A stretch of DNA of 64,000 bases from Actinoplanes sp. KI2 (GCF_025630775.1 NZ_JAOSZE010000050.1:1-64000), one strand, 5' to 3'; numbered from the stretch's first letter, positions 9,752-18,624 are shown. Numbers and translations are program-made. Notes: generated by a model not told the origin, from the letters alone.

Positions 9752-9958
9752 CTGGGCGCCCAGGCTGTGCACCCCGTCGACCGCGCCGTTGTGCCATCCC
9801 CACCAGACGCGCAGGTCGCCCGGCAGATCGAAGCCCACCTCGGCGGCGTACGCGTCCAACTCCGCCTCGCTCAAGCCGGGCGCGAGCGAGCCGGGCGTCG
9901 GCGCGCCCTGAGCTCGCCACGCCGCGGCGAGCCGGTCGAGATCTTGTTGTTGAAGCAC
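9752..9958 (-). pseudogene. Remnant of SUKH (SMI1/KNR4) family gene, N-terminal end only
   Basis: A GTG at 9958 opens a frame reading VLQQQDLDRLAAAWRAQG ... GLSEAELDAYAAEVG and LPGDLRVWWGWHNG. This matches the N-terminal part of SMI1/KNR4 (SUKH) proteins, often immunity proteins of polymorphic toxins. After about 69 codons it stops resembling the family and runs out of frame into the acyl-CoA ligase tail. The gene appears truncated by a deletion that joined it to that ligase. Confidence 0.65.
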
Positions 9959-10004
9959 GCCGTGATAGTGCCAGCAATGGGCGCACGAGTGAGGACGGGA
10001 ATGG

Positions 10005-10559
10005 CTATGCCTCGTCCGGTGCGTAGTGCTGCGACTGGCGTCGCATGATCTCGCGCATCGACGTCTCGCGGCTGACGCCGTAGACCGTGTTGGGGAAGTC
10101 GAGACCCTGCTGCACGGACCACAGGTCGTCGTGCCGGTCGGGCGAGAACAATTCGGCTGGATCGCCGGCCGCGATCCAGCCGATCGGTACCACCGTTCCG
10201 GGCCGCAGGCGCGAGTTCACCTGCAGCACGCTGTTGATCCGCAGCTCGCTGCCGGTACCGGCGCGGGAGCCGGGAAACATCGACGCGCCGGTCGCGATGA
10301 AGACCTCGTCCTCGACGTGGGTGCCGTTGAGGTGGGTGTGCGGACCGACCAGCACCGAGTCGCCGATCACGAGCGGGTGCTGGGCCCGGCCGCGCAGCAG
10401 GGCGTGCTCCATCACCACGACGTCGCTCCCGATGACCACCGGGCCGTGCACGGCGTGGATCACCGCGAGGTCGAGAACCCTCGACCCGGCACCGATGGTC
10501 ACGTCCCCGGTCACGATGGCATGCGGTGAGATCCAGGCGTCCGGGTGCATGTTGACCAT
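10005..10559 (-). CDS. Left-handed beta-helix (gamma-carbonic-anhydrase/hexapeptide) protein
   Basis: A 184-residue protein with hexapeptide-type repeats (DVTIGAGSRVLDLAVIHA, PVVIGSDVVVMEHALL, PLVIGDSVLVGPHTHLNG, DEVFIATGASMFPGS). The family includes gamma-carbonic anhydrases and acyltransferases. His residues occur in IHAVHG and GPHTHLNG, but I cannot confirm the three-His metal site. The C-terminal part (about residues 130-184) is a non-repeat tail. The start is set at ATG 10559 (MVNMHPDAW); ATG 10550 is equally possible, and the upstream Arg-rich extension is probably not translated. Confidence 0.75.
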   Translation of the reverse strand: MVNMHPDAWISPHAIVTGDVTIGAGSRVLDLAVIHAVHGPVVIGSDVVVMEHALLRGRAQHPLVIGDSVLVGPHTHLNGTHVEDEVFIATGASMFPGSRAGTGSELRINSVLQVNSRLRPGTVVPIGWIAAGDPAELFSPDRHDDLWSVQQGLDFPNTVYGVSRETSMREIMRRQSQHYAPDEA

Positions 10560-10660
10560 GCCCGCCAGTCTGCGCCGGATCCCGGCCCGACGCACCGCGA
10601 TCAGCACCACACCACGCCGGCCTGGTCGCCCCGGCACGCTGGTCCAATACGGCAGACCGG

Positions 10661-11338
10661 TCAGCGGCCGGTAATCTGCACCCGCACCCAGTCGTCAGAG
10701 ACCAGCAGCATCGTGACAAAGCCGGTGCCCGAAAACTCCCACTGCCGGTCATGCACCTGGTACGACTGGTCCAGCCATTGACTCACCGCCGCCCACGATG
10801 CGGCCGGAACGGCTCGCCGGGCGCAGTCGAAGACGTAATCGCGCAACGGCGCGTCCGCAACCACGCGGACCTTGGCACCGCCACCCGCGCACTCGAGATG
10901 GCGCAGCCGCCCGGCCGTGTCGACCTCGAAGACCGCGTCGATCATGCGGCCCTTCGCCGGCTGAACGCCCGCCCGATACACGGTCTCCCGCAGCTCCCCT
11001 CGCCGCTGCGGGCTGGTGCGGGTCAGATGCCACGTCTGCTGCAACCCGGCGGCGATCGCCTCGGCCGACGCACCGGCGAGCGGAACGAAGTCCCAAACCT
11101 TTGTCGAGTCGGACGCGTAGGGCCAGTCGGGCGGCCCGGACGGGACGGACGCCTCGGACGGGACGGACGCCTCGGACGGGACGGACGCCTCGGACGGGAC
11201 GGACGCCTCGGGCGATGCCGCGGCCGGCGTGCTCGGGGCCGGACCGGAGGATCGGCCGGGCGATGCAGGAGGGTCGGCGGAGCAGCCGGCCAGGCAGACC
11301 AGCAACGCCACGATCCCGATGCGGCCACCCGTCAGCAC
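10661..11338 (-). CDS. Lipoprotein of unknown function with EASVPS repeats
   Basis: A 225-residue predicted lipoprotein. It starts with GTG (VLTGGRIGIVALLVCLAGC), whose lipobox LAGC marks the lipidated Cys. A low-complexity Pro/Ser/Ala stalk follows, with four EASVPS repeats encoded by an 18-bp DNA repeat. The outer domain of about 150 residues (WDFVPLAGASAEAIAAGLQQTWHL ... VFDCARRAVP) is not one I recognise. The frame is open further upstream to 11419, but that would place about 27 residues before the signal sequence and cross the operator-like repeats. Confidence 0.7.
   Translation of the reverse strand: MLTGGRIGIVALLVCLAGCSADPPASPGRSSGPAPSTPAAASPEASVPSEASVPSEASVPSEASVPSGPPDWPYASDSTKVWDFVPLAGASAEAIAAGLQQTWHLTRTSPQRRGELRETVYRAGVQPAKGRMIDAVFEVDTAGRLRHLECAGGGAKVRVVADAPLRDYVFDCARRAVPAASWAAVSQWLDQSYQVHDRQWEFSGTGFVTMLLVSDDWVRVQITGR
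11141..11212. repeat. Four tandem 18-bp repeats in lipoprotein stalk
   Basis: The unit cgggacggacgcctcgga occurs four times without gaps, the last copy differing at its final base. It encodes EASVPS repeats in the stalk of the lipoprotein. Copy number is likely to vary between strains by slippage. Confidence 0.9.
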
Positions 11339-11355
11339 CTGAGCACCTCTGACAC

Positions 11356-11380
11356 ATATCGATATGACGTTAATCGATAT
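11356..11380. promoter_or_regulatory. Operator-like repeat between divergent genes (ATATCGATAT ... ATCGATAT)
   Basis: ATATCGATAT (11356-11365) and ATCGATAT (11373-11380) are separated by 7 bases, in an AT-rich patch between the leftward lipoprotein gene and the rightward membrane-protein gene. The shape suits a dimeric regulator that could control both. A related ATATC...GATAT dyad occurs at 55881-55894. Confidence 0.45.
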
Positions 11381-11411
11381 CCTACTGGCGACCGGACAAG
11401 CGAGGTGATCC

Positions 11412-12323
11412 GTGGGCAACGCACGACAGTGGGTCGTCCCGCCGGCCGTAGGTCTGGCCGCCGGGCTCGGCCTGGGCGCCTACTGGACCTGGGCCGAGCG
11501 GATGAGCCGGCCCTGCGAGGAGCACATCTGCTGGTTCCCGGTCTATCCGTTCGGCTGGACGGCGGGAGCGATGTTGCTCCTGGCGGGCTCCGGCCTGCTG
11601 CTGCTGTTCGCCGGCCGGCGCGGCCTCTGGGCGGCGTCGGTGGCGGCGATCGGCTCGCTCGGCGTCGGCCTCGCGATCGGGGCCTACGACGGCTTCGCGT
11701 ACGGAACGCCCCGCCCGCCGTACCCCTTTCTCGCCGCCGTAGGCGTGGCGTCGTTCCTCGGCGCGGCCGCGACCCGAGTCGCCCGGCCCGCCCGGCTGAT
11801 CGGCGGCAGCATCGTGGTCGCGCTCGTGGCCGCCGTGGTCGCGGGCGATGTGACCAGCCCGCGCCGCGATCGGCTGCACCGCTTCACCGAGCTCGCGGCG
11901 GTGTCCCGGCTGCCCGATCAGAGCCGCTGGCGAGTCACCTCGGCGGAGGCGTACCCCCGTTACCGCACGATCGAACTGCACGTCGCAGCGATCTCGGGCG
12001 GCCCGACCACCGTCCTGCTCGAGCTGCCCACCCCGCCGACCTGGCAACCGCCGAAGTCCTGCGGCCCCAACCATAATTCCCTGGCCATCGCCCTGTTCTT
12101 GGGTACCGAGGTCCGCGGCGGCAGCTGTACGGCCTATCCGGGCGGCGGATGGCAGCGGATCCACCCGAGCGAGGTAGATCTGCTGGACGTCCAGGGTGAA
12201 CTGCTGGTACTCGCCTCGCCCGAGTCGTCGGACCAGCCGGTGCAGCCGGCCGTACAACGCGAGATGATGCAGAGTCTCCGACCGGCCACCCCACGGCAAA
12301 TGGCCGACCTGTCCGCGACCTGA
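11412..12323 (+). CDS. Membrane protein of unknown function
   Basis: A 303-residue protein starting with GTG after GAGGTG at 11401-11406. It has about four hydrophobic segments in the first 150 residues (PPAVGLAAGLGLGAYW, AGAMLLLAGSGLLLLFAG, SVAAIGSLGVGLAIGA, GGSIVVALVAAVVAG), then an extracytoplasmic or soluble C-terminal domain of about 150 residues with two Cys (KSCGPNHNSLA, GGSCTAYPGGG) that could form a disulfide. I do not recognise the family. It is divergent from the lipoprotein and shares its promoter region. Confidence 0.65.
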   Translation: MGNARQWVVPPAVGLAAGLGLGAYWTWAERMSRPCEEHICWFPVYPFGWTAGAMLLLAGSGLLLLFAGRRGLWAASVAAIGSLGVGLAIGAYDGFAYGTPRPPYPFLAAVGVASFLGAAATRVARPARLIGGSIVVALVAAVVAGDVTSPRRDRLHRFTELAAVSRLPDQSRWRVTSAEAYPRYRTIELHVAAISGGPTTVLLELPTPPTWQPPKSCGPNHNSLAIALFLGTEVRGGSCTAYPGGGWQRIHPSEVDLLDVQGELLVLASPESSDQPVQPAVQREMMQSLRPATPRQMADLSAT

Positions 12324-12577
12324 ACCAGGCCACGCGGTCAGATCAGCAAGAGTCAGGCCACACAGCCGACCGATCTTTGGGATCACCCTGCCGCTCAAAG
12401 CGGTCCAGAAAGGTCTTCGTCCCGGCGTCGGTACGAGCCGCGGTCAGCATCGTCGGCGCCAGCGACGCGTGACGGCGATCCCGGCGCGGCAGAAACGCTG
12501 CGGCGGTGTCATGCCCTCCCTCCCCCACGCCGTCGAGGCCGCAAAGGCTCCCGCCCGCGCCGAGCTGCCGTACGCTG

Positions 12578-13081
12578 CTAGCTGTTCTCTTCGATGTATT
12601 TGGCCGGATCCTTGTCGGCGAATGACAGGCCCTTGCCTCGCGGGTGCTCCGCGAAGAAGCGCAGCCAGCGCGCCCCGAGCTCGAAGCGCAGTTCCCGGCT
12701 CGCGTGCTTGCGGAAGTCGGGCAGCACCTCGTCCTCCTCCTCGGCCAGGTGCTCGCTGTTCTCGGTGCGCGCCCTCCACACCCCCTTCCACCACGCGTCC
12801 GAGCCCACCGGGTGCTTACGCGCCTCCTCGATCCCGTCCCGGATCTTGTTGTGGTCGCGGATCGCGTCGTCGGTCTCCTCCTCGGCCTCGTCGCCGCCCG
12901 CGTCCTGCAGCAGGTGCGGGTAAAGGATCTCCTCCTCCGCATCGGCGTGGATGTCGAGGTGCAGTGCCAGCGGCGTCCAGATCGCCTCCAGATCCTCCGG
13001 CGACTGCGCGTCGTCCAGCCGGGCAAACCCGACCCGGAACCGGTGGTGGTCCTCAAGAATCAGCGCGGTGATGTCATCCAT
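12578..13081 (-). CDS. Hemerythrin-domain protein
   Basis: A 167-residue helical protein with the spaced His/Glu residues of hemerythrin-like domains: LEDHHRF near the N-terminus, HLDIHADAEEEILYPHLL, RDHNKIRDGI and NSEHLAEEEDEVLPDF. Such domains bind a di-iron centre and are used for oxygen or nitric-oxide sensing or iron handling. The start is the ATG at 13081 (MDDITALILEDHH), which puts the first His pair at the usual place. It is a monocistronic gene. Confidence 0.85.
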   Translation of the reverse strand: MDDITALILEDHHRFRVGFARLDDAQSPEDLEAIWTPLALHLDIHADAEEEILYPHLLQDAGGDEAEEETDDAIRDHNKIRDGIEEARKHPVGSDAWWKGVWRARTENSEHLAEEEDEVLPDFRKHASRELRFELGARWLRFFAEHPRGKGLSFADKDPAKYIEENS

Positions 13082-13194
13082 GACAAGCACGGTACGGCCG
13101 GCCGCGGGCCCACGCCCGCCGACAAGCTGGAACCTGTGGACAACCGCTGAGACCAAGCCGACGTCAGAGGCCCGCACTCAACCCGACGGCCGAA

Positions 13195-13467
13195 TCATGA
13201 CAGCTGTTCTGGCCAGGTAGCGAGCACAGTCATGGCCGACTCGATGTCCGGCCGATGCGCGATGGCCCACGCGTCGATCGCTGGGTGAATCATCGGGGCG
13301 GACCCCTGAATGCTGGCTGCCGTGAGCAACAAGGTGGCCACGAGGAACCGGTTGGGCGGACCGAAGATGCCGAACGGCACATCGACCACGCTCTCGCCGT
13401 CGAGAAAGAATTCGGCCCATTTGCTGTACATCTCGACAGAGAGCCGGCCGATCGTCAACGTGCTCAC
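13195..13467 (-). CDS. Small protein of unknown function, coupled to upstream small gene
   Basis: A 90-residue protein starting with GTG at 13467, inside the last codon and stop of the preceding small gene (GTGA overlap), so translation is coupled. Sequence features are MYSKWAEFFLDGESVVDVPFG and a short hydrophobic stretch FLVATLLLTAAS. No family recognised. The two coupled small genes lie beside a broken barstar gene, which suggests an accessory, possibly toxin-antidote-like, neighbourhood, but nothing in the proteins proves it. Confidence 0.55.
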   Translation of the reverse strand: MSTLTIGRLSVEMYSKWAEFFLDGESVVDVPFGIFGPPNRFLVATLLLTAASIQGSAPMIHPAIDAWAIAHRPDIESAMTVLATWPEQLS

Positions 13468-13658
13468 GCGATCTCACCCGCGCTGACGATGCCGGCGTCG
13501 TACCTGCGCGCCCCGGTCCCCGCCTCAAGGCCGTCGAACAGGCCTTCGCGGTCGTACCCGATCTTGACGTTGACGAACCCACGCCCACCGCTCTCGGCGA
13601 TCGCGCCGGAGATCCCGGCCGGTGGATGGAAGCGGTCGGTGAGGCTGATGGTGAGCAT
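13464..13658 (-). CDS. Small protein of unknown function
   Basis: A 64-residue protein (MLTISLTDRFHPPAG ...). The ATG at 13658 has a perfect AAGGAG site (aaggagcgacATG), which rules against the longer frame to 13697. It ends by overlapping the GTG of the next small gene. No family recognised. Confidence 0.6.
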   Translation of the reverse strand: MLTISLTDRFHPPAGISGAIAESGGRGFVNVKIGYDREGLFDGLEAGTGARRYDAGIVSAGEIA

Positions 13659-14241
13659 GTCGCTCCTTGACAATCTTGATGCAGATGGGACGGGCACAGG
13701 GAGACCCTGGATACCGCAACCAGTCCATCGGCCGAAGCGCGTTGCACTTCAGGGAACCGCTGGCGTACTGCCGCCAGGTTCACCACCGAGGCGCCGGTCG
13801 ACGGCGACCACGTTGAGGGCGACGGCGGATGGCTTCATGGGATGCGGATGCCGAAACCAAGCACCCCGTTGACTTCCGACTGGTGCACAACACTTTCGTC
13901 ACCATGTTCTGGCGGTCGTCGATCCTCGATGAGACGGTCGAGTTCAGTTCCCCGACTACTTCGGGCAGAACCTCGACCCGCTGAACGACTGCATGAGAGA
14001 CGTCGCGTCCTGCGAGTACGGCTGGAATGCCGACGCGACCGGATTGGTAATCTGAGGGCCTTCGACGACTTCGCGACGGTGGATCGTAAAACGGCTCAGG
14101 GCATGCTCGACATCTTCGCTGACCAGGCCCGCAGCGCATTCCTGATCGGCAATCGCATCATGATCGAGTGCAGCGCACCGAACCCGGTCATCGTCGGCGG
14201 TTGATCGCTGACCGGCCGGAGCGGCGGGGTACGTTTGCCTC
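13659..14241. other. Stretch with no intact gene; contains a barstar remnant
   Basis: Apart from the frameshifted barstar-like fragment at 13948-14204, I see no coding sequence, RNA gene or strong hairpin here. Codon bias is poorer than in the neighbours and all frames are interrupted, consistent with decayed DNA. Confidence 0.6.
13948..14204 (+). pseudogene. Barstar-family inhibitor remnant (frameshifted)
   Basis: From 13948 one frame reads FPDYFGQNLDPLNDCMRD, matching the barnase-contact region of barstars (FGxNLDxLxDCL). It stops at 14053-14055. A second frame picks up at 14052 with LRAFDDFATVDRKTAQGML and ADQARSAFLIGNRIMI, the C-terminal barstar part. A net loss of one base around 14047-14052 explains the break. 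The N-terminal strand is also not in frame. It is either a pseudogene or a sequencing error combined with a decayed 5' end. Barstars inhibit ribonucleases, often toxins. Confidence 0.7.
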
Positions 14242-14643
14242 ATGATGACCTTGCCCGAGGGCCTCCTCGACCTGCTACGCCGGCCGAGCCCGTGCTTCAT
14301 CGCCACCGTCGACCCGGACGGTTCGCCGCAGTTGACCGAGACCTGGGTCGACACGGACGGTGAGCACATCGTGATCAACACGGTGGAGGGCTTCCGGAAG
14401 GTACGCAACATCGAACGGGACCCGCGTGTCTCGATCATCGTGACCGACCCGGACAAGGTGACCGACTACTACTCCGTGAAGGGCCACGTCATCGACGTGA
14501 CCCCGAAGAACGGCGCCGAGCACATCGACCAGCTGGCACACAAGTATCTCGGCCGGACGTACCCATGGTTCGGAGGCCGCGATCAGGTGCGCCTCATCAT
14601 GACCATCGCAGCCGACAAGATCGTCCACGCGCCGCGTCGCTGA
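14242..14643 (+). CDS. PPOX-class F420-dependent oxidoreductase
   Basis: A 133-residue split-barrel protein (LLRRPSPCFIATVDPDGSPQLTETWVDTDGEHIVINT) of the pyridoxamine-phosphate-oxidase-like fold, of the actinobacterial type that uses deazaflavin F420 rather than FMN. KVRNIERDPRVSIIVTDPD and YPWFGGRDQVRLIMTI are typical of the class. Length is full. It stands alone, convergent with the RCC1 gene. Substrate unknown. Confidence 0.85.
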   Translation: MMTLPEGLLDLLRRPSPCFIATVDPDGSPQLTETWVDTDGEHIVINTVEGFRKVRNIERDPRVSIIVTDPDKVTDYYSVKGHVIDVTPKNGAEHIDQLAHKYLGRTYPWFGGRDQVRLIMTIAADKIVHAPRR

Positions 14644-14667
14644 CCTCACAGGCCAGCCGCGGCCAGA

Positions 14668-15840
14668 TCACCGGCGCAGCGGCGCCGGCAGCAGGCGGCC
14701 GGAGGTCGTACCGTCGCCGAGCTGGCCATCGTAGTTGGCGCCCCAGCACCAAAGCCGGTGGAATGAATCGACCGCGCAGGTATGCTTGCCGCCCGCCGAC
14801 ACCGCTCGCCATCGCACGTCTGCGCGGACGCTGGTGGGTACGCTGCGGTTCACGGTGGTGCCGTCGCCGAGCTGGCCGGCCTCGTTGTCGCCCCAGCAGA
14901 ACAGCGCCCCTTGACGGCCTGTTCCGCAGGTGTGCAACCAGGCGGTGGAAACGCCGGTCCAGGTGACGGTGGACCCGATGGCCTGCGGCGTTGGCTGACT
15001 CTCCTGCGGCGCCTGGCCGTCGCCGAGCTGACCGTAGATGTCGCCGCCCCAGCACCACAGCGTGCCGTCGGTGCGGGTGCCACAGCTGTGGTAATCGCCG
15101 GCGGCGGCGGTGGACCAGGTGGTGTCGGAGCTGACCTGGTTGGGCAGGCGGTAATCGGTGACGTTGGGGCCGAGTCGACCCGAGCCGGGGCCGCCCCAGC
15201 ACCACATCCAACCGGTCGCATCGACCGCGCAGCTGTGGCTGGCTCCAGTCGCCACCGCCGACCACCTGACGCCCGTCCCGACCGCGACCGGCACGTGGCG
15301 GTCCTCGGTCGTGCCATCGCCGAGCTGGCCGACCGTGTTCTCGCCCCAGCACCACAGTCCGCCGATGGCGTCGATCGCGCAGGTATGGTTGCCGCCCGCC
15401 GCGACCGCCGACCACCGGGTGCCGGCCTGCACCCGCACCGGGGTCCGCCGGTCGGTTGTGCTGCCGTCACCGATCCGACCGGATCCATTGCCGCCCCAGC
15501 ACCACAACCCTGCGCTCGTATCGATCGCGCAGGTATGAGCGGCGCCTGACGCTACCGCGGACCACCGCGTGGCGGCCTGGACCTGGACCGGGCGTAGCCG
15601 GTTGGTGTTCGTGCCGTCACCGAGCTGCCCGAACGTATTGTCGCCCCAGCACCACAGGGCACGATGGACCGTCGTGGCGCAGGTGTGATTCCAACCGGCG
15701 GACACCGCCCGCCACCGCGTCTGCCCGGCCGAAGCCTGCGCGAAGGCGGCCGGCGTCGCCGACGAGATAGCTGCGATCATCGCCATGGCAGTGGCCAGGG
15801 CGACCCTACCCACGAGCGTGCGGACACCTCTTCGGCTCAT
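14668..15840 (-). CDS. Secreted RCC1-repeat (beta-propeller) protein
   Basis: A 390-residue protein with a signal peptide (VGRVALATAMAMIAAISSATPAAFA) and about seven RCC1 repeats of about 50 residues. Each contains a WxAVxxGxxHTCA part, an LWCWGxNxxGQLGDGT part and a short link. Each blade has two Cys (HTCA and WCWG), so a disulfide per blade is likely outside the cell. The start is ATG 15840, preceded by TAGGAGAAG; the longer frame has no such site. Role unknown; family members act as binding scaffolds. Confidence 0.85.
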   Translation of the reverse strand: MSRRGVRTLVGRVALATAMAMIAAISSATPAAFAQASAGQTRWRAVSAGWNHTCATTVHRALWCWGDNTFGQLGDGTNTNRLRPVQVQAATRWSAVASGAAHTCAIDTSAGLWCWGGNGSGRIGDGSTTDRRTPVRVQAGTRWSAVAAGGNHTCAIDAIGGLWCWGENTVGQLGDGTTEDRHVPVAVGTGVRWSAVATGASHSCAVDATGWMWCWGGPGSGRLGPNVTDYRLPNQVSSDTTWSTAAAGDYHSCGTRTDGTLWCWGGDIYGQLGDGQAPQESQPTPQAIGSTVTWTGVSTAWLHTCGTGRQGALFCWGDNEAGQLGDGTTVNRSVPTSVRADVRWRAVSAGGKHTCAVDSFHRLWCWGANYDGQLGDGTTSGRLLPAPLRR

Positions 15841-16201
15841 CGCTTCTCCTACGCGGTCTTCTCGTACGCGCCGGGATAGTGACACCGAACCGGGCTCAGC
15901 TGTCGTGTGCGCGCTGGGCTGTGCTGTGCGCACCGGCCAGGTCGTCGACCAACGGCCGGATCCGATACTGCACCAAATGGCCAAACATGCGCAGCCGCTG
16001 CGGACACGTTTCGCGGCATATGCAACATTCGAGCCGCCGCGCAGGCAGTTGCGCTGGGCTGTGATCCCGACGCCTGCGCGCAGCCTGGTGGCCACCGGTG
16101 ATGTTCGGCGTCTGCGCCATGGGGTGCGCGGGCAATCTTTCTGGGCGGTGAAGAATCGACGCAGGCAAGGAAGCCAATGATCAACCAGGATCCCGCAGGG
16201 G
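15841..16201. other. Intergenic region between two leftward genes
   Basis: About 360 bases upstream of the RCC1 gene and downstream of the acyltransferase stop. Short frames here have poor codon bias and no ribosome sites. It presumably holds the RCC1 promoter and the end of the operon to the right, but I see no clear terminator or operator. Confidence 0.5.
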
Positions 16202-17380
16202 TCAGCGGACCGGCGTGGGCGCAGCCGGCTCGGTCACCTCCCGCGGTTTCCGGCTTCGCGCCCAGCGCCGCATGGCAGGCCGTTCGACCAGTGCATACAG
16301 CAGCCATCCACCGGCCAGGGTGACGATGAGGAACAGCACGGCGACCGCGAGCGCCGCCGGAGTACCGAAGCCGTCCTCATGCCCGAGCAGCCGCCGCACA
16401 TAGAACACGGTGACACCCTGGCAGAGATAGAAGCCGAAGGAGACCTCCCCGAGCCACCGCATGGTGGGACGGGCCAGCATGCGCGACGTCCCGCGCAGGT
16501 CCGCGGTGGCGACCGCGCCGATCAGGGCGGCGATCGGCACGATGGTGGCCACGGTGAAGCCGTAGAGGAACGGCACGTACAGCGCCGCCACGTAGCCGGC
16601 CGCCGTGGCCAGCAGGGCCTGCGGAATGGTCACCGCGGGCCACTTTCCCGCCATGATGATGCGCGCTAGCAGGACGCCGATGATGAATTCGAACAGCCGT
16701 GACGGCGGGAAGATGTATCCGAACCAGAACTGCGTGGTGGATACCGGCGTGATCGGCGAACGCGGGGTGTCGGGGATCAGGAACTGGGTGACGAGTTCCA
16801 CCGCCACCATGGCCGCGACCGCGACCGCCACCCAGAACCACAGACTCCGGACCGGGATGCGACGGATCGGCCGGATCAGGAACGGAAACGCGAGATAGAA
16901 GAGCAGCTCGGAGCAGAGCGTCCAGCTGGGCGGGTTGACGCCGACGTAGATGTCCGCCTGCGGGAAGAACGAGTGCACCAGGAAGATGTTGGGCAGCCAG
17001 GCGCTCCACGGCGTGATGGCCGCGGCGAATAACAGCATCGAGGCGGACCACAGGACCAGGTGGTTGGGGAAGATCTTCAGGAGCCGGCGTCGCCAAAACG
17101 GTCCGACACCCTCCCCCTCGCGCGACGACCAGGTCAGCACGAAGCCGCTGAGCACGAAGAAGAACGAGACACCAACGTAGCCCGCCTTGCTGAACAGCCA
17201 CGCCGTGGCGTCGGCAAGGGCCGGATCCGCGAAGGGGTTGATCGGCTTGTTCGGCGGGATGGGCGAGTTGGCCAACGTGACGTGGAAGCAGAAGACGAGC
17301 AGCGCCGCGAAGAAGCGCAAGCCGGTGAGCGATGGCAGGCGTGACCGGAGCTGCTCCGCCGGTGGGCGGTTTTCGGGCAT
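16202..17380 (-). CDS. Acyltransferase-3 family membrane protein
   Basis: A 392-residue membrane acyltransferase of the OafA/NodX type, with LTGLRFFAALLVFCFHVTLA near the N-terminus (the FxxH motif), the GYVGVSFFFVLSGFVLTW segment and about ten membrane spans. These enzymes acylate sugars, antibiotics or cell-wall polymers. The start at ATG 17380 follows GGAAAGG. It is the last gene of the six-gene operon starting at 23645, lying 47 bases after the MFS gene, so it may acylate the product of that pathway. Confidence 0.88.
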   Translation of the reverse strand: MPENRPPAEQLRSRLPSLTGLRFFAALLVFCFHVTLANSPIPPNKPINPFADPALADATAWLFSKAGYVGVSFFFVLSGFVLTWSSREGEGVGPFWRRRLLKIFPNHLVLWSASMLLFAAAITPWSAWLPNIFLVHSFFPQADIYVGVNPPSWTLCSELLFYLAFPFLIRPIRRIPVRSLWFWVAVAVAAMVAVELVTQFLIPDTPRSPITPVSTTQFWFGYIFPPSRLFEFIIGVLLARIIMAGKWPAVTIPQALLATAAGYVAALYVPFLYGFTVATIVPIAALIGAVATADLRGTSRMLARPTMRWLGEVSFGFYLCQGVTVFYVRRLLGHEDGFGTPAALAVAVLFLIVTLAGGWLLYALVERPAMRRWARSRKPREVTEPAAPTPVR

Positions 17381-17427
17381 GGGTGATGGCCTTTCCGAGT
17401 GAACGATCCGGGGGTACGGGACGACAG

Positions 17428-18624
17428 TCAGGCGGCAACCGTCGGGTGCGCGGCCGGGTCCGCCGCGGCGGCCCGTACCGCGCGGCGCGTGCCGCGCTGG
17501 ATGCCGACGGCACACAGGATCAGGCCGCCGGCGGCGAGCGCGGCGCCGGCGAGGTTGGGGGCGGCATAGCCGAGACGGGCGTCGATGACCACACCACCGA
17601 GGTACGCGCCGACGGCGTTGCCGAGGTTGAAGGCCGCGATGTTGACGGCGGCCGCGAGCGTCGTCGCACCACCGGCCTCCGCGATCACTCGCATCTGCAG
17701 GCCCGGGACCGTCGCGAAGCCGACCACTCCGAGCAGGAACAGCGTGACCGCCGCACCCGCCTGGGAGGCGACGGTGAACCGGTACGCGAGGAGCACCCCG
17801 CAGAGCAGTGCGAGCAGCACCAGCAACGACCGGGCCGGGAAGCGGTCGGCGAGCCGGCCGCCCGCCGCGTTGCCGATGCACAGACCCGCGCCGAACAGGA
17901 CGAGCAGCCACGTCACCGTGCCCGGCGCGAAGCCCGCGATCTCGGTCATCATCGGCGCCACGTAAGTGAATGACGCGAACAGCCCGCCGAACCCGAGCAC
18001 GGTGGTGGCCAGGGCGAGCCAGACCTCGACCCGACGGAGCGGCGCCAGCTGCGCGCGTACGGTCTCCCGGCGCGACACCGCGTCAGCCGGGACGAACAGG
18101 AGCAGGCCGACCAGGCTGACCACCCCGATGGCGGTGACCGCCCAGAACGTGGAGCGCCAGCCGAACCGCTGCCCGAGCGCCGTGCCGAGCGGCACGCCGA
18201 GCACGTTGGCCAGCGTCAGCCCGCTGAACATCAGGGCGATGGCGCTGGCCCGCCGGTGTGGCGCGACCAGGTCGGCCGCGAGTACCGAGCCGATGCCGAA
18301 GAACGCGCCGTGGCACAGCGCCGCCACCACCCGGCCGGTCATCAGCATCGGATAGTTCGACGCCACCGCACACAGCAGGTTGCCCGCGACGAACAGCAGC
18401 ATCAGCCCGGCCAGGGCGTGACGCCGGTTGACGCGGGACGCCGCCAGCGCGAGAACGGGGGCCCCGGCGACGACACCCAGCGCGTACCCGGACACCAGGC
18501 TGCCCGCGACCGGGATGCTGACGTGCAGATCCGTGGCCACCTCGGGCAGCAGGCCCATGATGACGAACTCGGTGGTACCGATGCCGAACGCGCTGATCGC
18601 CAACGCCAGCAGGGCCAGGGGCAT
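17428..18624 (-). CDS. MFS transporter, DHA1 family (drug/sugar efflux type)
   Basis: A 398-residue protein with 12 predicted membrane spans and AraJ/Cmx-like motifs (ISAFGIGTTEFVIMGLLPEVA, GAPVLALAASRVNRRHAL, FGIGSVLAADLVAPHRRASAIALMFSGLTLANVLGVPLG). This subfamily exports chloramphenicol, purine nucleosides or arabinose. The start is ATG 18624 after GAGGAGAAG. It lies 32 bases after the cupin-like gene in the same operon and is the natural exporter candidate for its product. Confidence 0.9.
   Translation of the reverse strand: MPLALLALAISAFGIGTTEFVIMGLLPEVATDLHVSIPVAGSLVSGYALGVVAGAPVLALAASRVNRRHALAGLMLLFVAGNLLCAVASNYPMLMTGRVVAALCHGAFFGIGSVLAADLVAPHRRASAIALMFSGLTLANVLGVPLGTALGQRFGWRSTFWAVTAIGVVSLVGLLLFVPADAVSRRETVRAQLAPLRRVEVWLALATTVLGFGGLFASFTYVAPMMTEIAGFAPGTVTWLLVLFGAGLCIGNAAGGRLADRFPARSLLVLLALLCGVLLAYRFTVASQAGAAVTLFLLGVVGFATVPGLQMRVIAEAGGATTLAAAVNIAAFNLGNAVGAYLGGVVIDARLGYAAPNLAGAALAAGGLILCAVGIQRGTRRAVRAAAADPAAHPTVAA

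Noticed and set aside
9414..9986. N-terminal extension of the xylanase frame to 9986
   Set aside because: The strong GAGGAGGAAG site and signal peptide set the start at 9413, and the extension would translate operator sequences and a decayed gene.
11141..11212. Tandem 18-bp repeats considered as a CRISPR-like array
   Set aside because: Repeats are contiguous with no spacers and encode EASVPS repeats in frame.
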